Source: an uncultured Lutibacter sp. (GTDB lineage Bacteria; Bacteroidota; Bacteroidia; Flavobacteriales; Flavobacteriaceae). Taken from it: a stretch of 64,000 bases of DNA. Shown here in pieces: positions 7,404 to 17,130 of this stretch. The notes under the pieces are model-generated. The model made no database searches and was not told the DNA's origin. It worked only from the letters and a program-made list of their open reading frames with translations. The DNA is taken from NCBI RefSeq assembly GCF_947493565.1, contig NZ_CANLRG010000001.1:1-64000 (forward strand), given 5' to 3'. Made by a program: the position numbers and the translations under genes. The first letter of the stretch is position 1. Each line of letters starts with the position of its first letter.

Positions 7404-10220
7404 ATGTTAAATATATTCAAAAAAATAGCCTTAATCTTAACATTTTTAATTTGTGCAAACATCAAAGCACAAGAATTACCTCCAATAGAAAACTTTTCAC
7501 CACTTAATTATTCAGGAGGTAATCAAAATTGGGCAATTTCTCAATCAAATGAAAATTATATTTATATAGCAAATAATAGTGGTTTGCTTGAATTTAATGG
7601 TGAGAAATGGAATTTATATCCATCTCCAAATAATACAATTTTACGTTCTGTTAATGTTGTGAAAAATAGAGTTTATACAGGATGTTATATGGAGTTTGGC
7701 TTTTGGGAAAAAAATGAGTTTGGGGTTTTAGATTACACCTCATTAAGTAATACTTTAAAAGAAGATTTAATTGAAGATGAACAATTTTGGAAAATATTAG
7801 AGTTAGATAAGTGGATACTATTTCAATCACTCAATCGCATATATATTTACAATACGTTAGATAAGAGTTTTAAAATAATTAATTCTAAAACCCCTATTAC
7901 AAAAGCCTTTAATATTGAAGGGATTATTTACTTTCAAAAAATAAATGACGGAGTTTATAAGGTTGAAAATGGAGAAGTATTACCCATTTCTACAAATGAG
8001 ATTTTTAAAAATAATATAGTTGTCAATATTTTTAAAGTTAAAGCTAAATTGTTACTGCAAACTCAACAAAAAGGGTTTTACTTTATTGATGAAGATGGCG
8101 AAACCAAATGGAATATAGAATTTAATAAAATATTAGAAGCGTCCAGTGTTTATAGTAGTATTAAATTAGAAGATAATAGTTTTATTTTAGGAACCATATC
8201 TAATGGAATTTATCATATTGATAGTCAGGGTAATTTAATCAATCAAATTAATCAAGAAGTAGGACTCAATAACAATACTGTCCTATCAATATTTCAAGAT
8301 AAGGATCAAAATATATGGTTAGGTTTAGATAATGGAATTAGCATAGTAAATTTTAGTTCTCCATTTAAAGTTTTTAATGATGTAAAAGGGAAATTAGGTT
8401 CAGTTTACACTTCAGTAATTTTTAATGACTATTTATATTTAGGAACCAATCAAGGATTATTTTATAAAAAATTAAATTCAAATACAACATTCAATTTCAT
8501 TAAAGGTACTAACGGTCAAGTTTGGTCTTTAGCAATTTATGATAATACCTTATTTTGTGGACATGATATTGGGACATATATAATAAAAAATAATCAAGCA
8601 AAATTAATTTCTGATGTTCAGGGAACTTGGGATATTAAACCCATTCCTACACAAGAAAATTTACTGATACAAGGCAACTATAACGGATTAAACATACTTG
8701 AAAAAGTTAATGATTCTTGGCGTTTTAAAAATAAAATTACAGGATTTGATATTTCAAGTAAATTTTTCGAATTTTCAGAAACCCATCAACTATTTGTAAG
8801 TCATGAATATAAAGGGGTTTTTAAATTAGAAATAGATAAGAAGTTTGAAAAAGTTGTTGAAGTTAATGAAGAAACTTCTGTTACAAAAGGACTAAAATCA
8901 GGATTGGTGAGTTATGATAATAATTTATATTATTCATCTGAAAAAGGGGTTTTTAAATACTCCAAGGATAAACATTTTTTTGAGTTAGATTCATTATTTA
9001 CAAATCAATTTTTTAAAAATGACAGCTACTATTCTGGAAAATTGATTACCAATAGCCAAACCAATACCTTATGGGGGTTTTTAGATAAGAGCATCGTATA
9101 TTTTTCACCTGGAATTTTAAATAATACGTTAAAAATAAATAGAATACCATTACCTGAATCTAAAAGAAGAGATATTGCTGGTTATGAAAGTTTAACTCAT
9201 TTAAAAGATCAATCTTACCTTATAGGTACTGCAAGAGGCTATATTATTTTAAATTTAGATAAACTTATTGATAAAGATTATGAAGTTAAAATTACTTCAA
9301 TTACTAAAGCTTCCATTAATTTGAATGAATCTAAAGTAAAATTGTTAAATGATAACCATTCTTTTAAATTTAAAAATAACAATTTAAGTTTTAATTTTAG
9401 TGTTCCAGAATATGAAAAATTTACAGAGATTAATTATCAGTATAAACTAGTTGGATTATACAATGATTGGAGTAAATGGTCAACAAATTCCGAAGCAACT
9501 TTTAAAAACTTACCTTATGGAAATTACACTTTTAAAGTGAATGCTCGCGTAGGAAATAAATTATCAAAAAATACTGCAAACTATTCATTTACCATTGAAA
9601 GACCTTGGTTTATATCTAATTTAATGCTTGTTTTTTATTCGTTATTATTTATTTTAATGGTGTTTTTAATTCATAATTTTTATAAGCGTTATTATACCAA
9701 ACAAAAAAGTAAGTTAATTGAAAAAAAACAACAAGAATTTACACTTTCACAATTAGAAAATGATAAGGTTATCATGAAATTGAGAAATGAAAAACTTAGG
9801 AATGAAGTGGAAGGTAAAACAAGAGAGTTATCAGCCTCTGCAATGAATATTATTAAGAAAAATGAGTTGCTAAGTACTATAAAAAACGAGTTATCAAAGA
9901 AAGATAGCACAGACAATGTAAAAAGAGTTTTAAAAATTATCAATCAAAATTTAAATAATAATGATGATTGGGAAGCTTTTCAAGAAGCTTTTAATAATGC
10001 TGATAGTGATTTTTTAAAGAAAGCAAAATCACTACATCCTACATTAACTCCAAATGATTTAAGGCTATGTGCTTACTTGAGATTAAATTTATCTTCTAAA
10101 GAAATAGCTCCGTTATTAAATATTTCTGTTAGAAGTGTTGAGATTAAAAGATACCGCTTGCGTAAAAAAATTAATCTGGAACACGAAAAAAGCCTTGTTG
10201 AGTATATTTTAGAGTTATAA
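7404..10220 (+). CDS. Membrane-tethered regulator: beta-propeller, Y_Y_Y domain, TM, coiled coil, LuxR-like HTH
   Basis: 938 residues from the ATG at 7404. Signal peptide (ALILTFLICANIKAQ); two-component-regulator propeller repeats (e.g. QDKDQNIWLGLDNGISIVNF) to ~600; a Y_Y_Y domain (~650-730; NYQYKLVGLYNDWSKWS, then LPYGNYTFKVNA); a membrane helix (~738-757); a Lys/Glu-rich coiled coil; and a C-terminal helix-turn-helix (~878-930) with LTPNDLRLCAYLRLNLSSK and LLNISVRSVEIKRYRLRKK. Kinase and receiver domains are absent, so this looks like a one-component regulator sensing a periplasmic ligand. It sits directly upstream of the beta-glucan susC and is the best candidate regulator of that locus. 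Confidence 0.85.
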   Translation: MLNIFKKIALILTFLICANIKAQELPPIENFSPLNYSGGNQNWAISQSNENYIYIANNSGLLEFNGEKWNLYPSPNNTILRSVNVVKNRVYTGCYMEFGFWEKNEFGVLDYTSLSNTLKEDLIEDEQFWKILELDKWILFQSLNRIYIYNTLDKSFKIINSKTPITKAFNIEGIIYFQKINDGVYKVENGEVLPISTNEIFKNNIVVNIFKVKAKLLLQTQQKGFYFIDEDGETKWNIEFNKILEASSVYSSIKLEDNSFILGTISNGIYHIDSQGNLINQINQEVGLNNNTVLSIFQDKDQNIWLGLDNGISIVNFSSPFKVFNDVKGKLGSVYTSVIFNDYLYLGTNQGLFYKKLNSNTTFNFIKGTNGQVWSLAIYDNTLFCGHDIGTYIIKNNQAKLISDVQGTWDIKPIPTQENLLIQGNYNGLNILEKVNDSWRFKNKITGFDISSKFFEFSETHQLFVSHEYKGVFKLEIDKKFEKVVEVNEETSVTKGLKSGLVSYDNNLYYSSEKGVFKYSKDKHFFELDSLFTNQFFKNDSYYSGKLITNSQTNTLWGFLDKSIVYFSPGILNNTLKINRIPLPESKRRDIAGYESLTHLKDQSYLIGTARGYIILNLDKLIDKDYEVKITSITKASINLNESKVKLLNDNHSFKFKNNNLSFNFSVPEYEKFTEINYQYKLVGLYNDWSKWSTNSEATFKNLPYGNYTFKVNARVGNKLSKNTANYSFTIERPWFISNLMLVFYSLLFILMVFLIHNFYKRYYTKQKSKLIEKKQQEFTLSQLENDKVIMKLRNEKLRNEVEGKTRELSASAMNIIKKNELLSTIKNELSKKDSTDNVKRVLKIINQNLNNNDDWEAFQEAFNNADSDFLKKAKSLHPTLTPNDLRLCAYLRLNLSSKEIAPLLNISVRSVEIKRYRLRKKINLEHEKSLVEYILEL

Positions 10221-10243
10221 GTTAATGCTACAAGTATAAAAAA

Positions 10244-10290
10244 TACCACAACATTACCACAACATGTTATTAACTATAACCTTATAGTTA
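10244..10290. promoter_or_regulatory. Candidate operator: tandem 11-base direct repeat plus inverted repeat
   Basis: TACCACAACAT occurs twice in exact tandem (10244-10254 and 10255-10265), one helical turn apart. Five bases later comes a perfect inverted repeat TAACTATAA-CC-TTATAGTTA (10271-10290). The array lies between the HTH regulator and susC, about 210 bases before the susC start, and is unusually GC-rich for this spacer. Likely binding site for the adjacent regulator; this is inference from position and symmetry. Confidence 0.55.
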
Positions 10291-10499
10291 TAAATTTTAT
10301 CAAATATTTTTTTCTTATTTTAAGTAGGTTAAAATTCTATTAAAAACACTGAATTTATTCAATTTGATATAAAATTAACATTCATTATTATTCTTTTTAA
10401 AAAGGAAAGATTTATAAACTGTATGTTTTTTGTATAGGTAGCTTTTTAGATTTAAGGAAATTTTAGCACTAGTTTTATTAAAACTTAACTCATCAATAT

Positions 10500-13400
10500 A
10501 TGAAATCATTTTTATTATCAATTTTTATAAGTTTTGTAGGTATATACGGATATGCACAAAACTATGAAATAAAAGGAATTGTAGTTGACGCAAGTGGATC
10601 ACCTTTACCAGGTGTATCTATAGTAGTCAAAAATACATTAAAAGGAACATCGACTGGCTTCGATGGAGACTTTATATTGTCTAATGTTCAAAAAGGGGAA
10701 ACACTAGTCTTTTCCTATCTTGGTTTTGTAACTAAAGAAATTGTTATTAACGATGGCAGTTTGTTAAATGTAACACTTACCGAAGACACTCAGAGTCTTG
10801 ATGAAGTAGTAGTGGTAGGGTATGGTACTCAGAAAAAAAGAGAAGTAACTGGAGCTGTATCTGTAGTAGACAGTCAAACTTTAGAAGATCTTAAGCCAGT
10901 TAAAATGGAACAAGCACTCCAAGGTACAGTAAGTGGAGTAAATGTTACTACCACATCTGGGGCTCCTGGTTCAGATATTAACATTAGAATAAGAGGTATT
11001 GCAACAAACGGTGATAATAAACCCTTAACTATTATAGATGGTTATATTGGAGAATTAGGTTTGTTAAACCCAAATGATGTAGAAACTATTACAGTATTAA
11101 AAGATGCACAAGCAGCTATTTATGGTTCTACAGGAGCAAATGGAGTAATTTTAATTACAACTAAAATGGGTAAAAAGAACTCTAAAGCAAAAATCTCTTA
11201 TAATACTTATTATGGATTTCAAGAAACCTCAAAAAAATTAAATGTTTTAAACGCTACAGAATATGCAGCATTGCTTAATGAAAGTTACGTAAGTGGTGGA
11301 GCACAAATTCCTTTTCCAAATATATCAGGTTTAAGTAAAGGTACAGATTGGCAAGACGAAGTTTTTGAAACCAATGTGCCTATTGTTAGTCATGATATTA
11401 CTATGACTGGTGGTTCCGATAAAATTACTTATGCCATCAGTGGTTCGCATTTAGATCAAGAAGGAATTATTGGAGGAAAGAAATCGGGTTTTTTAAGAAA
11501 TACTGCAAGAATATCTTTAGGAGCTGAACTTTCAGATAAGTTAAAATTAAAATCAAATGTTATTTATACTTATTTTAATAGAAAAACCCTTCCAGAAGGT
11601 GGTAATGCATCAGTATTATTAAATGCTGTAAATAGCCCTTCAACACTTGCTCCTTATGATGCCAATGGTGACTATACAGTTTTTCCAATTGGAAATTTAG
11701 GAAATGAAATGATTAACCCTTTAGCTCAAATTGCAAATACGTATAACGATTATAATTTCAAAAAGTTGAATGGTAATTTTGGATTAGATTATACCTTAAT
11801 GGAAGGTTTAGTTTTATCAAGTTCTATAGGCTTTAATACCTCAAACAGCGAAAGTAAAAGCTTTGCAAAAATTGTTGATTATGGAGGAAAAGTTTTTGAT
11901 GTAGCAAGAAGTTCAGTTAATCAAAATGCAATTAATAACAACGATTATTCATTTGATATTTATGCAACTTATACCAAACAAATTGATGATGACCATAAAA
12001 TTGTTGGAACTTTAGGTAATACTATTTTTAAAGAGTGGGGAAATGGATTATATGCAACAGGATACGATATACCAAATAACTCTTGGAGTAATGCAGATAT
12101 TTCGCTAGCAAACGGGGCACCAGCACCAGGTGTAATTCCTGTAAGTTCATATACTTTTGATGAAAGAAAGCTTTCATACTTTGGTAGATTACAATACGAT
12201 TTTAAAGGAAAATATCTTTTATCAGCTATGATAAGAAGAGATGCTTCAACTAAATTTGGCCCAGGAAATAAAGTTGGGTATTTTCCATCTTTTACTGCTG
12301 GTTGGATTTTATCTGACGAAAGTTTCTTTGGTGAATCTAAAGTGTTAAACTTCTTAAAATTAAGAGGTAGCTACGGTGCTTTAGGAAATGATAGAATTCC
12401 AACAAATGGATATATTTCTCAACTGTCAGGTGAAGCTACTTACGTTTTTGATGGTGCTTTAATTAATGGTGTGGCAACAGGACAAATTCCAAATCCAAAT
12501 TTAAAATGGGAGGAAGCAAGAAAGTTTGATGTAGGTATAGATTTAAAATTATTGAATAATAAAGTTGGAGTTGTTGCCGATTATTTTATTGATACTAGAG
12601 CAGATTTATTAATTCCATTTATTCCTACTTCTGGAATTTTAGGGCCTGGAGCGCCTGGAGCGGCTTCACCTACCATCAATGCAGGTACTGTAAAAAACTC
12701 AGGTTTAGAATTCTCTGTAGATTATAAAAATAACTTTACAGATGATTTTTCAATAAATGTAGCTTACAATGTAACATTCCTTAAAAATGAAGTTACAGAA
12801 ATTAATGGTACTGAGTTTATTGAAGGAGGAGTATTTGGTATTTCTCAACCAGCTCCATCAAGAATGGAAGTGGGACAACCAATAGGTTATTTTTATGGAT
12901 ATAAAACCGATGGAATTTTCCAAAATCAAAATGAAGTAGATGCACATCCTTCACAAATTGCTTTAGGAGCTGAATCTGCACCAGGAGATTTTAGATATGT
13001 AGATACTAATAATGACGGTGTTATTGATGTAAATGATAGAGCTAATATTGGAGACCCTATTCCAGAGGCAACAATGGGCTTAAACCTCCAGTTTAATTAT
13101 AAATCTTTTGATTTTTCAATGTACACCTTTGCCTCTGTTGGTAATGATATGGTAAGAAATTATGAAAGTATTTATCCAGATGCAAATAACCTAAATTATG
13201 TTTTAGATAGATGGACAGGAGAAGGAACAACCAATAGTACACCTAGAGTAACAACTGCTGCCTCTGTTAACAATGTATTCTCCACATATTATGTCGAAGA
13301 TGCATCGTATGTTAGAATTCAAAATATTCAATTAGGTTATACTTTTAATCCTGATTTATTAGAAAAAATAGGAGTCGATAAATTAAGACTATATACAAGT

Positions 13401-13541
13401 GCAAATAACTTATATACGTTCACAAAATACAGAGGTTATGATCCTGGAGCTTCAAGTGGAGCACCTATTGGTGGTGGGATTGATGATGGGTTTTACCCAA
13501 TTCCAAGAACATATATGGTAGGTTTAAACATTAACTTTTAA
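10500..13541 (+). CDS. SusC/RagA family TonB-dependent outer-membrane transporter (beta-glucan locus)
   Basis: 1013 residues. Signal peptide, then a carboxypeptidase-D regulatory-like domain (YEIKGIVVDASGSPLPGVSI, ~22-100), the TonB-box/plug start DEVVVVGYGTQKKREVTGAV, plug domain (~115-225, IRIRGIATNGDNKPLTIIDG), and a 22-strand barrel ending in RTYMVGLNINF. SusC proteins import oligosaccharides across the outer membrane using TonB energy, with SusD as lid. It is followed 11 bases later by susD. The CAZyme set downstream indicates a laminarin-type glucan as cargo. Confidence 0.95.
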   Translation: MKSFLLSIFISFVGIYGYAQNYEIKGIVVDASGSPLPGVSIVVKNTLKGTSTGFDGDFILSNVQKGETLVFSYLGFVTKEIVINDGSLLNVTLTEDTQSLDEVVVVGYGTQKKREVTGAVSVVDSQTLEDLKPVKMEQALQGTVSGVNVTTTSGAPGSDINIRIRGIATNGDNKPLTIIDGYIGELGLLNPNDVETITVLKDAQAAIYGSTGANGVILITTKMGKKNSKAKISYNTYYGFQETSKKLNVLNATEYAALLNESYVSGGAQIPFPNISGLSKGTDWQDEVFETNVPIVSHDITMTGGSDKITYAISGSHLDQEGIIGGKKSGFLRNTARISLGAELSDKLKLKSNVIYTYFNRKTLPEGGNASVLLNAVNSPSTLAPYDANGDYTVFPIGNLGNEMINPLAQIANTYNDYNFKKLNGNFGLDYTLMEGLVLSSSIGFNTSNSESKSFAKIVDYGGKVFDVARSSVNQNAINNNDYSFDIYATYTKQIDDDHKIVGTLGNTIFKEWGNGLYATGYDIPNNSWSNADISLANGAPAPGVIPVSSYTFDERKLSYFGRLQYDFKGKYLLSAMIRRDASTKFGPGNKVGYFPSFTAGWILSDESFFGESKVLNFLKLRGSYGALGNDRIPTNGYISQLSGEATYVFDGALINGVATGQIPNPNLKWEEARKFDVGIDLKLLNNKVGVVADYFIDTRADLLIPFIPTSGILGPGAPGAASPTINAGTVKNSGLEFSVDYKNNFTDDFSINVAYNVTFLKNEVTEINGTEFIEGGVFGISQPAPSRMEVGQPIGYFYGYKTDGIFQNQNEVDAHPSQIALGAESAPGDFRYVDTNNDGVIDVNDRANIGDPIPEATMGLNLQFNYKSFDFSMYTFASVGNDMVRNYESIYPDANNLNYVLDRWTGEGTTNSTPRVTTAASVNNVFSTYYVEDASYVRIQNIQLGYTFNPDLLEKIGVDKLRLYTSANNLYTFTKYRGYDPGASSGAPIGGGIDDGFYPIPRTYMVGLNINF

Positions 13542-13552
13542 TACGTATTAAA

Positions 13553-15046
13553 ATGAAAAAAAATTTATATAATACTATACTTTTAACAGCGTTTTTAACA
13601 ATAATTATTTCTTGTAGTGATGATTTTGTTGAGCGTCCTGTTGAATATTCTATTGATTCTGAGAATTACTTTAATTCTAAAGCTGAATATGAAAGCGCAT
13701 TAATAGGAGCTTACGACCTTTTGCAATCAACAGCAATTAATGTATTAATGTCAGAAATTGCATCCGATAATTCTTTATGTGGTGGAAATAGCCCTACCGA
13801 TGTCCCAAGTTATCAACAAATTGATGATATGATTCACACTCCTGTAAATGTGATGCTTAAAAAATCTTGGGATTTTATGTTTGCAGGAATTCAAAGATGT
13901 AACTATATTTTAGAGTTTAAAGATAAAACAGAGTTTGAGGGCAAAGATCAAATCATTGCTGAAACACGTTTCCTTAGAGCCTATTATCATTTTGAACTGG
14001 TTAAATGGTTTGGTGGAATTCCAATGAAAGGAGATGAAAGATTTGTTCCTGGTGATGAAACTACCATCCCTAGATCTTCAGTTGAAGAAGTGTATATTTC
14101 AATTTATGAAGATTTAATTTTTGCTTCAGAAAATTTAGATCCAGTTGCCTATGAGCAAGGTAGAGCAACAAGAGGAGCTGCATTAGCTTTATTAGGAAAA
14201 GCGTATTTATATGAAGCATCTTCAACAAATCAAGCAGCAAAATACGAACTAGCAGCTTCAACTTTACAAAAAGTTATCAATTCTGGTCTATATACATTGG
14301 TTCAAAATTATGATGAAATTTTTGAAATGGACGGTGAAAATGGTCCTGAATCTGTTTTTGAAGTACAATATACAGATGTAGAGGGTGCAAGTTACGGACA
14401 AGAACAATATTTTGAAGGAAATGTGATGGTTGGTTATAGTGGCCCTTATGGATATGAAGGACCTTTATTTACAGCAGGAAACAATTTTAACCTTCCAGTA
14501 CAAGAAGTTGTAGATGCTTTTGAAGAAGATGATTTAAGAAAAGATGTAACCATTTTAGATATGATATCTTGGATGGAAGAAACAGGAGCAACATACACAA
14601 TTCAACATGAAAATACGTTTTATTTTAATAGAAAATATATTCCTAGAAAAAGAAGTGAAAATGCGGCATTAGATTTAAAACTTACAAATCCAAATAATTA
14701 TAGAGCAATAAGATACTCTGATGTATTACTAATGGCTGCAGAGGCCTATAGCAAATCTGGTAATGATGCAAAAGCTGCAGAATATTTAAATGTTGTTAGA
14801 GACAGAGCATTTGGAGACCAAAATCATAGAATTACTTACACGGGTTCTAATTTATACAATGCAATTTTAGCGGAAAGAAGAGTTGAATTTGCAGGAGAGG
14901 GGCTTCGTTTCTTTGATTTAGTTAGAACAGGTAGAGCTGCACAAGAAATTGATGGTTTTACAGCAAATAAAAATGAATTATTTCCTATTCCATTAGAAGA
15001 AATTCAATTCTCAAATGGTAATTGGAATCAAAATCCAGGATATTAA
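13553..15046 (+). CDS. SusD/RagB family glycan-binding lipoprotein
   Basis: 497 residues. Lipoprotein signal (ILLTAFLTIIISC), then the SusD fold with TPR-like helices: ETRFLRAYYHFELVKWFGG, and the C-terminal signature RYSDVLLMAAEAYSK and AERRVEFAGEGLRFFDLVR. It caps the SusC barrel at the cell surface and binds the incoming oligosaccharide. The gene sits 11 bases after susC, the standard pair. Substrate is inferred from the locus, not from this sequence. Confidence 0.95.
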   Translation: MKKNLYNTILLTAFLTIIISCSDDFVERPVEYSIDSENYFNSKAEYESALIGAYDLLQSTAINVLMSEIASDNSLCGGNSPTDVPSYQQIDDMIHTPVNVMLKKSWDFMFAGIQRCNYILEFKDKTEFEGKDQIIAETRFLRAYYHFELVKWFGGIPMKGDERFVPGDETTIPRSSVEEVYISIYEDLIFASENLDPVAYEQGRATRGAALALLGKAYLYEASSTNQAAKYELAASTLQKVINSGLYTLVQNYDEIFEMDGENGPESVFEVQYTDVEGASYGQEQYFEGNVMVGYSGPYGYEGPLFTAGNNFNLPVQEVVDAFEEDDLRKDVTILDMISWMEETGATYTIQHENTFYFNRKYIPRKRSENAALDLKLTNPNNYRAIRYSDVLLMAAEAYSKSGNDAKAAEYLNVVRDRAFGDQNHRITYTGSNLYNAILAERRVEFAGEGLRFFDLVRTGRAAQEIDGFTANKNELFPIPLEEIQFSNGNWNQNPGY

Positions 15047-15060
15047 AATACACGATTATT

Positions 15061-17109
15061 ATGAAAACATTAAAATATATTTTACCTATTCTTTTACTTA
15101 TCACAGTGGTTTTTAGCTGTAGTGAAGATGAATTTGGTAATACAAATTTTGTTGATAGCATATTAGCTCCAACAAATGTGGTAGCTGAGTTTAATATTAC
15201 ACAAGATAATACAGGCTTAGTTACAATTACACCTAATAGCCAAGGAGCTGTTAATTATACTATTTATTTAGGAGATGGTACCGTTGAACCAGTTAAAGTC
15301 AAGCAAGGAGAAAATATTTCTCATGTTTATGCAGAAGGTAATTATGATGTAAAAGTGGTAGCAACAGGTGTATCAGGATTAAAGACTGAAATTATACAAC
15401 CATTGGTAGTTTCTTTTAAAGCTCCTGAAAATTTGGTTGTTGAAATTACAAATGATGAAGCAACTTCAAAACAAGTAAACGTTAAAGCAACAGCAGATTA
15501 CGCTACGATGTTTGAAGTGTATTTTGGTGAAGAAGGAAATGATGAGCCAGTTTCAGGGAATATTGGTGAAACCGTATCTTATGTATATGCAGAACCAGGT
15601 GTTTATACTATAAAAGTGGTAGTTAAAGGTGCTGCAATTGAAACCAATGAATATTCGGTTGAATTTGAAGTAACTGAAATTCTTCAACCAATTGAAAAAG
15701 CTCCAACTCCAAGAAATAGAAATGAAGCGGATGTAGTTTCAATTTTTAGTGATGTATATTCTAACATTACAGTTACTGAATGGAATCCAGGCTGGGGACA
15801 ATCTACTATTTTATCTCCTTTTGATGTAGATGGAGATAATATTTTAAAATACGATTATTTAAATTATACAGGAATTGTTACTGACTATGGTAACCCAACT
15901 GATGTTTCCGCAATGGAATATATTCATTTTGACTATTGGACTAACGATGCAGAAAGCATTGGTTTTAAAATTGTAAATACCAACCAACCAGATGGTTCTC
16001 CTGAAAAAGAATATGAAGTTACAATTTCCGAAATTACCGCAGGTGCTTGGGTAAGTGTTGATATTCCATTATCTGAATTTACTACAGATATGTCTGCAAT
16101 AACACAAATGTTATTTGTTTCAAATGGGGTTACCGTATTTATAGATAACTTATATTTTTGGAAGGAAGCTACAGGAAACCCTGCTGCTGGAGTATTACCA
16201 ATAAACTTTGAATCTCCTTATGAGCTGAGTTCATTTGATGGCGGTGATATTTCAATTATTGACAATCCAGATACTAATGGAAATTCATCAGCAAAAGTAC
16301 TTCAATTAGTTAAAGGAGCTGGTCAAACGTGGGCAGGTTCAAAAATTACTGTGGATACTCCTTTTGGTATTGAAGAATCAGTTACAGTAAATGCTAAAGT
16401 GTGGTCGCCAAGAGCAGGATTAAAATTATTGATGAAATATGAAGATGCTACCCCTTGGCCAAATACACAGGCAACTGCCGAAATTGTAGCAGAAACTACA
16501 ACTTCTAATGCTTGGGAAGAATTAAGTTTTACCTTGACTGGGGTAGACCCTAATATTGATTATTATAACTTGGTGTTGATAATGGATAATGGAACCGCTG
16601 GAGATGGATCTAGTGATTATACAATTTATGTAGATGATATCTCTGTTGCTTCTTTCTTAGATTTTGAGCCAGAGTTAGAAATAAGTTCATTTGATGGTGG
16701 AGAAATTTCAATTGTTGACAATCCAGATACTAATGGGAATTCTTCTTTAAAAGTTGCAAAATTAGTTAAAGGAGCTGGTCAAACGTGGGCAGGTTCAAAA
16801 ATTACTGTAGATACTCCTTTTGGCATTGAAGAATCAATAACAATAAGAGCTAAAGTATGGTCGCCAAGAGCAGGATTAAAATTATTGATGAAATTTGAAG
16901 ATGCTACCCCTTGGCCAAATACACAGGCAACTGCTGAAATTGTAGCAGAAACAACAACTTCAAATACATGGGAAGAATTAAGTTTCACCTTAACTGGGGT
17001 AGATCCAAACGTTGATTATTATAATATGGTATTGATAATGGATAATGGTACAGCAGGAGATGGTTCAAGTGATTATACAATATACATAGATGATATTGTA
17101 AAAAATTAA
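15061..17109 (+). CDS. PKD/CBM-like surface glycan-binding lipoprotein with a duplicated C-terminal module
   Basis: 682 residues from the ATG at 15061 (lipobox LLITVVFSC). Order: two PKD/Ig-like domains (~30-215), one carbohydrate-binding-type beta-sandwich (~220-378), then two nearly identical ~152-residue beta-sandwich modules (383-534 and 535-682), both with SSFDGG, AGSKITVDTPFGIEES, AKVWSPRAGLKLLMK and DDI ends. No catalytic motif is visible. Its place right after susCD fits a surface glycan-binding protein of the SusE/F type. The module copies share long identical DNA tracts, so the duplication is recent. Confidence 0.8.
   Translation: MKTLKYILPILLLITVVFSCSEDEFGNTNFVDSILAPTNVVAEFNITQDNTGLVTITPNSQGAVNYTIYLGDGTVEPVKVKQGENISHVYAEGNYDVKVVATGVSGLKTEIIQPLVVSFKAPENLVVEITNDEATSKQVNVKATADYATMFEVYFGEEGNDEPVSGNIGETVSYVYAEPGVYTIKVVVKGAAIETNEYSVEFEVTEILQPIEKAPTPRNRNEADVVSIFSDVYSNITVTEWNPGWGQSTILSPFDVDGDNILKYDYLNYTGIVTDYGNPTDVSAMEYIHFDYWTNDAESIGFKIVNTNQPDGSPEKEYEVTISEITAGAWVSVDIPLSEFTTDMSAITQMLFVSNGVTVFIDNLYFWKEATGNPAAGVLPINFESPYELSSFDGGDISIIDNPDTNGNSSAKVLQLVKGAGQTWAGSKITVDTPFGIEESVTVNAKVWSPRAGLKLLMKYEDATPWPNTQATAEIVAETTTSNAWEELSFTLTGVDPNIDYYNLVLIMDNGTAGDGSSDYTIYVDDISVASFLDFEPELEISSFDGGEISIVDNPDTNGNSSLKVAKLVKGAGQTWAGSKITVDTPFGIEESITIRAKVWSPRAGLKLLMKFEDATPWPNTQATAEIVAETTTSNTWEELSFTLTGVDPNVDYYNMVLIMDNGTAGDGSSDYTIYIDDIVKN
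16207..17109 (+). repeat. Tandem in-frame duplication, period 456 bases
   Basis: The two C-terminal modules of the surface protein are direct repeats (16207-16662 and 16663-17109). Matching points, such as GGAGCTGGTCAAACGTGGGC at 16315 and 16771, are exactly 456 bases apart. Many blocks are identical, others differ mainly at third positions. Confidence 0.9.
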
Positions 17110-17130
17110 AAATAATTTTAAAAGTAAATT

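Noticed and set aside
16779-16988. Antisense frame inside the duplicated module
   Set aside because: Shadow of the strongly constrained coding strand; no start context or protein likeness.
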